From assembly GCA_031406795.1 (NCBI GenBank), contig JANOHV010000247.1:1-18941 (forward strand): a stretch of DNA of 18,941 bases. The letters are read 5' to 3'. Shown here piece by piece: positions 7,644 to 13,960 of this stretch; the stretch's first letter is position 1; each line of letters opens with the position of its first letter. The translations under genes and the position numbers were made by a program. The notes below the pieces were generated by a model. The model saw only the letters and a program-made list of their open reading frames with translations. It did no database searches and was not told the origin of the DNA. This stretch comes from DATDCY01 sp031406795 [NCBI: Candidatus Rokuibacteriota bacterium]. Its GTDB lineage: Bacteria > JAUVQV01.

Positions 7644-7750
7644 CCCCCATCATTCATATTCACAACGCCATTCCCGTACGGGCTGATCGCCTTCGGTAGC
7701 GAATCCCCCTGTTACATCCACTTTGATCTTCAATTTCCGTTTCCTGCCCC
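7644..7750. other. Spacer between repeat copies A and B, nothing recognised
   Basis: This stretch is less GC-rich than its surroundings. I see no gene, RNA gene or convincing promoter for the operon that starts at 7514. A CCTGCC/GGCAGG palindrome (7743-7756) sits at its edge with copy B. Confidence 0.5.
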
Positions 7751-7814
7751 GGCAGGCTGCTCAAAATGGCCCAGGTGCAAGGCGCGCGCAGATGGGTCAT
7801 TTTCAGCTGCCTGC
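7751..7814. repeat. Interspersed repeat, copy B (short, near-perfect hairpin)
   Basis: This is a 64-bp version of the same family: the left arm GCAGGCTGCTCAAAATGGCC pairs with the right arm ending GTCATTTTCAGCTGCCTGC. The family's outer sequences (CTCAAAAnGGnCCAGGTGCAAGGCG and GCAGATGGGnC.TTTTCAGC) are kept, but the middle section of copies A and C is missing. It touches the stop codon of the TPR/zinc-cluster gene (7814-7816, minus), so it could also serve as a transcription end or mRNA stabiliser. No T-run follows the hairpin. Confidence 0.8.
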
Positions 7815-9775
7815 TAGTCGTCGAAGCGGATGGTGAGCCACAGACTCAACAGCCAGAGCGCTGCGAACCCGACGACGCCGACACCGACGAACCAGGAGGA
7901 GGCGGCGCTCCCGAGGCTCCACGGTGAGGGAAACTCACCGTGACCGAGCAGCACCCGGGCCTCGAAGAACGAGGCGGGCAGCAGCAGCAGCACCCCGGGC
8001 CAGAACCGGCCGCTCGAGAGGTGGCCGGCCCCGGGGGCGAACACCGCGCAGGAGATGTGGCGGATCCGGAGCAGCCGCTCCCGCGACTTGATGTCGCCCA
8101 TCTTCTGGACGCGCACCCGGGCGTCGACCCCCTCTTTCTTGACGAAAATGTGGTGGCACTGCGAACAGAGTTCGCCGCGCCGGCCGGGCTGACAGCGCGG
8201 GCAGTAGACCCGGCCGCAGCGGCGGCACGCGGTGGCCGTCCCGCGCTTGAGCCGCCAGGCGCCGAAACCCGCCCCGAGCAGCGCGAGCACCCCGATGACG
8301 GCCGGCCAGGCCTCGATCGGCGCGCCGAGCATCAGCGCCCCCCACAGATGATCCGTCGCCGCCGACTGTTCCTCGCCCCGCGCCCGGGCCAGGGCCCAGA
8401 GCTCCTGGGTCCGGGGGAGTCCGTCCACGGTGTACCCCTTGAGGCGTGTGGTGTCCAGCCCCGCGTAGAACGCGGCGGAATCCGGGTCGAGTTCTCCGGC
8501 GCGGCGGGTTGCGGCCTCGCTCTCGGCGAACTGAAACCCCTCGCGGTAGGCGATGCCCAGGTTGTGGTGCGGCGCAAAGAGGCGGGGTGCGAGCTCCGCG
8601 GCCTTGGCGTAGTTCGTGATCGCCCCGGCGACGTCCTGACGCGCGAAGGCGACGTTCCCCAGGTTGAGCCAGAGCACGGCGTTTCCCGGCGCCGCCTGCA
8701 GCCCGGCGCGCAGTGCCGCCTCGGCCTCGTCCAGGCGCCCGAGGTGGCGGGCGGCCAGCCCCAGCGCGCTCACCCCGGGCACGCCGGCGGTGCCGCGGTC
8801 GGCCTCGGCCTTGAGGATTTCGTAATCGGCGTTGCTCCAGTTCCCCTCGCGCACCTGCACAACCGCCGCCAGCAGCGGACGTTCGGAGAGGGTCAGCAAT
8901 GCCGCGCGCTCCCGCACCGCGATCGGCAGTACCAGCAGGAAGGCCGCACCCGCCGCGGCGAGACAGCGGGCCGGCACGGTGAAGTATGGCCAGAGCAGCA
9001 GCGCCGCGACGATGACCCACCACCAGGGCGAGAGCCCGACGAGTGCCGGCAGGGCCAACGCGCCCCAGGCGAGCAGCGTGCGCACGCGCGGCGAACCGAA
9101 GCCCAGCGCCTCGCGGATATCGTGCGCGAGCCGCGGGGCCGCGGCGATCGCGGCGACGGAAACGGCGACCGCGAAGAAGAACGCCAGGCCGCTGGCGAGC
9201 GTCCCGAGCAGGTTGGCGCGCAGCCAGACCTGCAGCCGGAAGCTGCGCCCGACGGCGCGGAAGCCGCTCGTGATTTCCTCCCAGACCGGTATCGGGTTGA
9301 ATGGGTTGCGGCGAAAGGCGAGCACGGCCGATGTCACGTACACCGGCAGTTCGTCGGGGGCCAGCCGACGGGCCCAGCCCAGGGCCTTGGCCGCCTGATC
9401 GTGGTTCCCGCTCCCCATGCGCCGCTCGGCTTCGCGCACGAGGACGGCCCCGTACTCGGGCAGGTTGTGCACGCCGCGGACGAGCGCCTGCTCCCAGAGA
9501 AGTTGCAGTTGCTGCTGCGCCTTCTCGGTCTCGCCGAGCTGGAGAAATTTCTCCCGCGCCAGCCACGCCGACTCGAAATCGCCGCGGCCGGCGGCGACCG
9601 TTCCCGGCGCTTCCGCACGGGTCGGAATGACCGAGGAGGCGGTTTCGTCCTTGAGCATTTCGCGCGTGCGCGGGGTGTCGTGCAGCAGTTCATCGGCAAC
9701 CACCGCCCGCGCCGGCGCGGCACCGGCGAGCAGAACGGGCAGCATCGCCGTCAAAGCCCATCGCCTGCAACCCAC
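7814..9775 (-). CDS. Polytopic membrane TPR protein with a six-cysteine zinc cluster
   Basis: The protein has 653 residues from a GTG start at 9775. That start has a GGGGAGGGG ribosome-binding site 6 bp upstream and gives a classic signal peptide (MGCRRW..., cleavage likely after ARA, residue 24). A longer GTG start at 9805 is less likely. Residues about 60-150 hold helical TPR-like repeats. Membrane helices lie at about 189-213, 234-263 and 272-287. A second TPR block spans about 330-440 (LNLGNVAFARQDVAGAI, HHNLGIAYREG). A helix is at about 490-507, then three CxxC pairs (Cys517/520, 525/528, 537/540) form a probable zinc ribbon or double zinc finger. Two more helices follow (about 593-610 and 628-649). 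The function is unknown; related TPR membrane proteins are often left as hypothetical. Similar in flavour to the TPR proteins of the adjacent operon, but separately transcribed. Confidence 0.8.
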   Translation of the reverse strand: MGCRRWALTAMLPVLLAGAAPARAVVADELLHDTPRTREMLKDETASSVIPTRAEAPGTVAAGRGDFESAWLAREKFLQLGETEKAQQQLQLLWEQALVRGVHNLPEYGAVLVREAERRMGSGNHDQAAKALGWARRLAPDELPVYVTSAVLAFRRNPFNPIPVWEEITSGFRAVGRSFRLQVWLRANLLGTLASGLAFFFAVAVSVAAIAAAPRLAHDIREALGFGSPRVRTLLAWGALALPALVGLSPWWWVIVAALLLWPYFTVPARCLAAAGAAFLLVLPIAVRERAALLTLSERPLLAAVVQVREGNWSNADYEILKAEADRGTAGVPGVSALGLAARHLGRLDEAEAALRAGLQAAPGNAVLWLNLGNVAFARQDVAGAITNYAKAAELAPRLFAPHHNLGIAYREGFQFAESEAATRRAGELDPDSAAFYAGLDTTRLKGYTVDGLPRTQELWALARARGEEQSAATDHLWGALMLGAPIEAWPAVIGVLALLGAGFGAWRLKRGTATACRRCGRVYCPRCQPGRRGELCSQCHHIFVKKEGVDARVRVQKMGDIKSRERLLRIRHISCAVFAPGAGHLSSGRFWPGVLLLLPASFFEARVLLGHGEFPSPWSLGSAASSWFVGVGVVGFAALWLLSLWLTIRFDD

Positions 9776-9817
9776 CCGTCGCCCCTCCCCGAATGCGGGA
9801 AACACTTGAATTTTAAG

Positions 9818-9846
9818 ATTTTACGGCCATTCCGCGGCCCTGTCAA
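9818..9846 (-). promoter_or_regulatory. Sigma70-type promoter for the TPR/zinc-cluster gene
   Basis: On the minus strand TTGACA (9846-9841) is followed after exactly 17 bases by TAAAAT (9823-9818), an almost consensus housekeeping promoter in an unusually AT-rich patch. Transcription would start near 9811, about 36 bases before the GTG start at 9775. Confidence 0.75.
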
Positions 9847-9865
9847 ACGCCCCTCCCGACCCCAA

Positions 9866-9886
9866 ATCCGCGCGTAACGCGCGGAT
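9866..9886. other. Perfect 9-bp palindrome in the divergent intergenic region
   Basis: ATCCGCGCG and CGCGCGGAT are separated by TAA. It lies just upstream of the -35 of the minus-strand promoter and between two divergent genes. It could be an operator or a cruciform/REP-like element. There is no T-run to make it a terminator. Confidence 0.5.
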
Positions 9887-9965
9887 CAGTTGAGGCAGGC
9901 TTGTTGCCTGGACTTGTTTTTCGGGTGTCGTGGCTCATATCGGACCGCGCTGCTCGCTGCAAGCG

Positions 9966-9995
9966 TTGCTTGATCGCTGCCCCCGGCGCTACACT
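9966..9995 (+). promoter_or_regulatory. Weak candidate promoter for the OsmC-family gene
   Basis: TTGCTT (9966-9971) and TACACT (9990-9995) are separated by 18 bases, giving a start near 10002, about 50 bases before the OsmC ATG. The match to consensus is modest, so this is tentative. Confidence 0.35.
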
Positions 9996-10053
9996 ACACC
10001 CGGCTGCAAACGGACGGCGGGCCGGCAAGCACGCGACAGACGGAGGAAGAACG

Positions 10054-10476
10054 ATGGATGCGAAAGTGACCTTCTGCAGTGGCATGCAGTTCGTCGGCCA
10101 GGCCGACTCCGGCCACGCGGTCGTGATGGACGCCGGGGCGGATGCCGGCGGCGGGAACAGCGCGGTGCGCCCGAGCGAACTGCTGCTGATCGGACTGGCG
10201 GGCTGCACCGGCATGGACGTGATCTCCATCCTCAGCAAGAAGCGGCAGCCGGTGACCGGGCTGGAGGTCGTCGTGCACGCCGATCAGGCGTCGGGCCACC
10301 CGAAACGGTTCACCGCGATGACGGTGGAGTACCGGGTCAGCGGGGCGGGCGTCGACCCGGAGGCGGTGCGCCGCGCGATCGAACTCTCGGAGTCGACCTA
10401 CTGCTCGGTGGGGCTGACGCTCAAGTCACCGGTCACGTTCACGAGCACCTTCACGATCAACGGGAACAAATCGTAG
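10054..10476 (+). CDS. OsmC/Ohr-superfamily protein (YhfA-like)
   Basis: The protein has 140 residues. The ATG at 10054 has a clear GGAGG Shine-Dalgarno 7 bp upstream; an in-frame upstream extension lacks this and is not coding-like. The layout is that of OsmC-superfamily thiol peroxidases: a first conserved cysteine in GLAGCTGMD (Cys51), and a second in STYCSVG (Cys117). These two residues reduce organic hydroperoxides in OsmC and Ohr. The short form with SELLLIGLAGCTGMDV is closer to the YhfA-like branch, whose substrates are less certain. It is a cytoplasmic protein, normally dimeric. It is transcribed alone, divergent from the TPR/zinc-cluster gene and convergent with the M16 pair. Its TAG stop is the first part of a hairpin repeat. 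Family call is firm; substrate is not known. Confidence 0.9.
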   Translation: MDAKVTFCSGMQFVGQADSGHAVVMDAGADAGGGNSAVRPSELLLIGLAGCTGMDVISILSKKRQPVTGLEVVVHADQASGHPKRFTAMTVEYRVSGAGVDPEAVRRAIELSESTYCSVGLTLKSPVTFTSTFTINGNKS

Positions 10477-10498
10477 GGGCGGGGTTCATCCCCGCCCG
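10473..10498 (+). repeat. REP-like hairpin element at the OsmC stop codon
   Basis: It begins GTAG, which includes the OsmC stop codon, and continues into an 8-bp stem GGGCGGGG (10477-10484), loop TTCAT, and CCCCGCCC (10490-10497). The same motif recurs on the minus strand twice at 11987-12091 and as a variant at 12089-12114. It lies between convergent genes, where it could help end transcription or protect mRNA ends. Confidence 0.75.
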
Positions 10499-10533
10499 AG
10501 GGCGCACGCCGTCTCAGAACGGCAGGGGCGCGG

Positions 10534-11952
10534 TTAGTATCGTCTCAGGGTGATCCGCTGCACCGGGCCAAACTCACCAAAGCCCGTCAGCGCCGCATCC
10601 TCGCCGACCACGACCATCGACAGCGCGCCCGGGTGCAGCAGGCGTTCCGCGGCGCTGCGCACCTCCTCGAGCGTGACCGCCTCGACCCGGTCGCGATAGC
10701 GTTCGAGGAAATCGTCGGGGAGGCCGTCGTAGGCAAAGCCCATCCGCAGCGCGACGGCTTCGCGGGTGCCGTCGACCGAGAAGATCAGGTTGTTCACGAT
10801 CGCGTCCTTGGCCCGGCGCAACTCCTCCGCACTCGCCCCCTCGGCGCGGATGCGCTCGATGATGCCGCGCATCAGCCGCGCCGCCTCCAGCGCGCTCGCG
10901 CACTTGGTCATGCAGTATGCGCCGAAGACACCGTAACCGACCTCGGCGCGGTAGAAACTCCCGACACTGTACGCGAGCCCGCGGTCGGAGCGGATCTCGC
11001 TCATCAGCCGTGAGGTAAAGCCGGCACCGCCGAGGATGTAGTCGAGGACCGAAAAGGCGAAGTAATCGGCCGAGTCCTTCGGCGGCGCCAGGTGCCCCAT
11101 GATCAGCGTCGCCTGGGGCACTTCCTTGGCGGCGAGAAAGACGCCCGCCTGCGGCGGCCGCGTCGGCACCGGGAAGGGCGGGGCCGGCGCTCCCGCGGGC
11201 CGCCAGTCGCCGAAATGACGGCGCACGAGGGCGAGCAGTTCCGCTTCATCGAAGAGCCCGCTGATCCCGAGCATGGTGCGCTCGGGGAAATACGAGCGCG
11301 CGTGAAAGTCGACGAGATCCTCCCGGGTGATCGCGGCGGCCATCTCGGGGGAGGACTGGCGGCCGCGCGGGTCGTCGCCGTAGACGGCAGTCCGGAACTC
11401 GCGAAAGGCGATGGCGTCCGGCTCGTCGTTGCCCCGCCTGATCTCCTCGATCTTTCGCCGCTTGACCCGTTCGACCTCGCCGGGGTCGAAGACGGGCGTG
11501 CGCAGCACCTCCGCGAGCAACTCGATCCCGACGGCCACGTCGGGTGCGAGCACGGAGAGGGAGGCGCTGCCGGATTGCCGGCCGATGCCCGTCTCGAGGC
11601 TGGCCCCCAGCGATTCGAGCACTACGTTGAGCTGCTGGCCGGTGTGGCGCGCCGTGCCGCCGGTGCGCATCACGCGCCCGGTAATCTCGGCGAGATCGAC
11701 CTTGTTCGCCGGCTCCAGGACCCCGCCGGTGCGCACGAGCGCCTGCACGGTGACCAGCGGCACTTCGGGGTCGCGCAGCAGGAACAGCACGAGCCCGTTC
11801 TCGAGCACGACGCGCTTCGGCTGCGGCGGCGCGAGCGGCAGCGTCGGGAAGCGCATCGTGCGCGGGTCGCCCGCCGCGGGGCCGCTGGCGCAGCCACCCT
11901 GCGCGAATAACAACAACACGGCCAGCAGGAATTGAACGGGGAGGCTGGTCAA
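10534..11952 (-). CDS. M16-family peptidase-like protein lacking the zinc motif (non-catalytic subunit)
   Basis: I take the start as TTG at 11952, which gives a 472-residue protein with an export signal directly at the N-terminus (TSLPVQFLLAVLLLFAQGGC), possibly a lipoprotein with Cys21. The frame is open back to an ATG at 12147, but the extra 65 residues are translated repeat DNA and would bury the signal sequence. The body has the M16 fold: VLENGLVLFLLRDPEVPLVTVQALVRTGG, then FRTAVYGDDPRGRQ, YFPERTMLGISG, and a C-terminal half with RSDRGLAYSVGSFYRAEVGYG. Where an active M16 enzyme carries HxxEH, this one has LAEITGRVM, so it cannot bind zinc in the usual way. M16B proteases commonly pair an active and an inactive subunit; the active partner is the gene just upstream (12131-13684). 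Periplasmic protein or peptide degradation is inferred. Confidence 0.85.
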   Translation of the reverse strand: MTSLPVQFLLAVLLLFAQGGCASGPAAGDPRTMRFPTLPLAPPQPKRVVLENGLVLFLLRDPEVPLVTVQALVRTGGVLEPANKVDLAEITGRVMRTGGTARHTGQQLNVVLESLGASLETGIGRQSGSASLSVLAPDVAVGIELLAEVLRTPVFDPGEVERVKRRKIEEIRRGNDEPDAIAFREFRTAVYGDDPRGRQSSPEMAAAITREDLVDFHARSYFPERTMLGISGLFDEAELLALVRRHFGDWRPAGAPAPPFPVPTRPPQAGVFLAAKEVPQATLIMGHLAPPKDSADYFAFSVLDYILGGAGFTSRLMSEIRSDRGLAYSVGSFYRAEVGYGVFGAYCMTKCASALEAARLMRGIIERIRAEGASAEELRRAKDAIVNNLIFSVDGTREAVALRMGFAYDGLPDDFLERYRDRVEAVTLEEVRSAAERLLHPGALSMVVVGEDAALTGFGEFGPVQRITLRRY

Positions 11953-11986
11953 TAGGGTCCATCTGCAGGGCGCGCCACCAGGAACA

Positions 11987-12091
11987 GCCGGGCGGGGATC
12001 AACCCCGCCCCTACGATGGAAATGTCCAGGCGTACCGGGGAGTGCCGGGCGGGGATCAACCCCGCCCCTACGATGGAAATGTCCAGGCGTA
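11987..12091 (-). repeat. Two tandem 57-bp units, each with an 8-bp GC hairpin
   Basis: The 48 bases 11987-12034 are repeated exactly at 12044-12091, a period of 57 bp. Each unit contains GGGCGGGG, a five-base loop and CCCCGCCC. On the minus strand each begins with GTAGGGGCGGGGTT, like the hairpin at the OsmC stop. The period is a multiple of three, so the frame stays open through it. Confidence 0.9.
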
Positions 12092-12114
12092 GGGGAGGGG
12101 TTCACCCCCTCCCG
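12089..12114 (+). repeat. Variant hairpin unit with compensated stem change
   Basis: GTAGGGG begins a stem GGGAGGGG (12093-12100), loop TTCAC, and CCCCTCCC (12106-12113). Compared with the OsmC-stop copy, the fourth stem base is A instead of C and its partner is T instead of G, so pairing is kept. Confidence 0.75.
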
Positions 12115-12130
12115 CGGGCCAGATGCACCC

Positions 12131-13684
12131 CTATCGGCGAACGTCATCGGGAGTCTCCTTCCTCGTCTCGATCACCGCGACGGTCCTGTTCTCCTTGCGC
12201 AGGTACTTCGCCGCGACCGCCTGGATGTCCGCCGGGGTGATCGCCTCGAGCTGCGCCAGGTGCGTCGTCAGATAGCGCCAGTCGCCGGCCAGCGTCTCGT
12301 AGTAGGCGAGCGCCGAAGCCAGCCCCTCGTTCGACTGCAGCCCGCGCACCAGATCGGCGCGCAGCTGGTTCTTCACCCGCGCGATCTCCTCGGCCGCCGC
12401 CGGCTCGGCGATCAGCCGCGTCAGCTCGGCGTCGATCCCGGCCTCGACGTCGGCCGCGGTGTGCGGCGCTCGCGGCGTGGCCATGATCGTGAAGAGATTC
12501 GGGTAGCGGCCGCCGGGGTAGCCGTTGACCGTGGAGACGCTGACCGCGACCTGCGCCTCCTCAACGAGCCGCCGGTAGAGCCGCGAGGTGCGGCCGGCGG
12601 TCAGCAACCCGTCGATGAGATCGAACACGTAGTCCTCGGACGTCGGCAGCGTCGGCTTGTGATACCCGATCATCAGCTCCGGCCGGGCGTCGCTCGCGAG
12701 CGTGACGCGGCGTTCGCCGCTTTGCTCGGGCTCGGGCGTCGCCGTCTCCGCGGGCAGCGCCTGCGCGGGAATCGGGCCGAAGGCCGCACGCACGAGCGCG
12801 AGGAAAGCGGGCGGATCCACGTCGCCGACCGCGGCGAGCACGGTGTTGTTCGGGGCGTACCAGGTGCGGAAGAAGCGCTCGGCGCTCGCCGCCCGCAGGT
12901 ACTGCACGTCCCCGTCCCAGCCGATGACCGGCCGGCGGTAGGGGTGCGCAATGAAAGCCGAGGCGAAGAACAATTCCATGAGCTTGCGCGACGGGTCGCT
13001 CTCGTAGCTCTGCCGGCGCTCTTCGCGGACGACCTCGCGCTCCGAGTAGAACTCGCGCATGACCGGCGCGCGCAGCCGCTCCGATTCGATGCGCGCCCAC
13101 AGCGGCAGCCGGTTGGCGGGCAGGCTGATCTTGTAGGTGGTGATGTCGACGCCGGTGCTGGCGTTGAAGTCCTGGGACCCGTTGGCGGTGTAGATTGCGT
13201 CGATCTCGTCCTTGACGACGAGCGCCCGCGCCGCCTGCTGCGCGGCGGCCAGGCCGGCCTCGAGAGCGGCGAGCCGCGCCGCATCGCCCCCGGGACCCTT
13301 GCGGCGCTCGGCGTCCAGTTCGTCGACGATCGCCTCGATCCGCTCGAGCAGCGGGCGCTCGGCCGCCCAGTCGCGCGTCCCGAGCGTGCGCGTGCCCTTG
13401 AACATCATGTGCTCGAGCAGGTGCGCGAGGCCGCTGGCGCCCTCGGCCTCCTGCGCCGCGCCGACGCGAAACTGCATCGAGAGCGAGACGGTGGGGGACT
13501 GATGACGCGGCAGGACGATCACCCGCATGCCGTTGGGCAGCGTCTCCTCGACGACCCGCGACTCCAGGTCGCTCATCTCCCCCGCGGCGGCCACGGAAAC
13601 TGTTGCCGCGTCGAATCCGCAGCAGAGCAAGGCAACGAGCGGCACGGCCGCCCATCGCTGCCGAACGAACCTCGCGAATGCCAT
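12131..13684 (-). CDS. M16-family zinc metalloprotease (catalytic subunit), exported
   Basis: The protein has 517 residues from ATG 13684, preceded by a purine-rich GGGGAGGGGAG ribosome-binding region. Longer in-frame starts run back into repeat DNA. A Sec signal peptide is seen (RQRWAAVPLVALLC, cleavage probably in the VAAAG region near 31-35). The M16 zinc motif HxxEH is intact: HLLEH with His88, Glu91 (catalytic) and His92. The third ligand is probably Glu222 in SEREVVREERR. Between these lies an extra helical, Ala/Glu/Arg-rich stretch of about 40 residues (about 110-155). The conserved NASTGVDITTY follows at about 174-184, and the C-terminal half contains RTSRLYRRLVEEAQVAVSV. Family members degrade peptides or process proteins in the periplasm. 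It is followed, after a repeat element, by a non-catalytic M16 homologue, a typical active/inactive pair. Substrate not known. Confidence 0.92.
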   Translation of the reverse strand: MAFARFVRQRWAAVPLVALLCCGFDAATVSVAAAGEMSDLESRVVEETLPNGMRVIVLPRHQSPTVSLSMQFRVGAAQEAEGASGLAHLLEHMMFKGTRTLGTRDWAAERPLLERIEAIVDELDAERRKGPGGDAARLAALEAGLAAAQQAARALVVKDEIDAIYTANGSQDFNASTGVDITTYKISLPANRLPLWARIESERLRAPVMREFYSEREVVREERRQSYESDPSRKLMELFFASAFIAHPYRRPVIGWDGDVQYLRAASAERFFRTWYAPNNTVLAAVGDVDPPAFLALVRAAFGPIPAQALPAETATPEPEQSGERRVTLASDARPELMIGYHKPTLPTSEDYVFDLIDGLLTAGRTSRLYRRLVEEAQVAVSVSTVNGYPGGRYPNLFTIMATPRAPHTAADVEAGIDAELTRLIAEPAAAEEIARVKNQLRADLVRGLQSNEGLASALAYYETLAGDWRYLTTHLAQLEAITPADIQAVAAKYLRKENRTVAVIETRKETPDDVRR

Positions 13685-13732
13685 GATCAAGCGCTCCCCT
13701 CCCCTGTCGATTCCTGACTTTGATGCTGTCGC

Positions 13733-13761
13733 ATTGAACAGAGTTCCCGGCAACCCGTCAA
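13733..13761 (-). promoter_or_regulatory. Sigma70-type promoter for the M16 protease pair
   Basis: On the minus strand TTGACG (13761-13756), a 17-base spacer and TTCAAT (13738-13733). The start would be near 13726, about 42 bases before the ATG at 13684. It lies just downstream of repeat copy C, which therefore does not separate it from its gene. Confidence 0.65.
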
Positions 13762-13782
13762 GCGACGGTTCCCGGTAGCGGA

Positions 13783-13905
13783 GAGGCTGCTCAAAAGGGT
13801 CCAGGTGCAAGGCGCCCCCCGAAGCTGCGACTGAGGCGGGCTCGTGCCCGCCGCAGGGAGCCGCGAGGAGGGCAACGCCGCAGATGGGCCCTTTTCAGCG
13901 GCCGT
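13783..13905 (+). repeat. Interspersed repeat, copy C
   Basis: It matches copy A (7525-7643) in inverted orientation over its full length. It begins GAGGCTGCTCAAAAGGGTCC, contains the internal palindrome GGCGGGCTCGTGCCCGCC, and ends CAGATGGGCCCTTTTCAGC. The two ends are imperfect inverted repeats of each other. It sits between the M16 promoter and the cytochrome terminator and carries no gene. Confidence 0.85.
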
Positions 13906-13910
13906 AACGA

Positions 13911-13942
13911 AAATGGCCGGCGCGGGTTGCCCCGCGCCGGCC
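13911..13942 (-). terminator. Intrinsic terminator of the multiheme cytochrome gene
   Basis: A perfect 12-bp stem (13915-13926 with 13931-13942) with a 4-base loop. On the minus strand it is followed by ATTTTCGTT, a short T-rich tract. It starts 18 bp after the cytochrome stop codon. Confidence 0.8.
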
Positions 13943-13960
13943 CGTGCTAGGCGAAACGCG

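Larger units (their letters stand above)
11941..12135 (-). repeat. Compound repeat element, copy D, at the start of the M16-like gene
   Basis: The left end (11944-11973) resembles the terminal sequence of copies A and C (GGCTGGTCAATAGGGTCC). The right end, reverse complemented, reads ATAGGGGTGCATCTGGCCCG. The two ends share ATAGGG..CATCTG as an imperfect inverted repeat. Between them are three hairpin units. The element covers the whole gap between the stop of the active M16 gene and the signal sequence of the inactive one, and its left end includes the likely TTG start. Confidence 0.65.

Noticed and set aside
7617-7817. Small plus-strand frame beginning MHLDPFEQ, also seen at the upstream end of the M16 frame
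   Set aside because: The sequence comes from the end of the interspersed repeat, so it is a repeat-derived false start.
9866-9886. Palindrome considered as an intrinsic terminator
   Set aside because: No T-run follows on either strand and no gene ends there; both flanking genes diverge from it.
11987-12091. Tandem units considered as a CRISPR array
   Set aside because: Only two units, no unique spacers between them, and the unit is itself a hairpin repeat found elsewhere.
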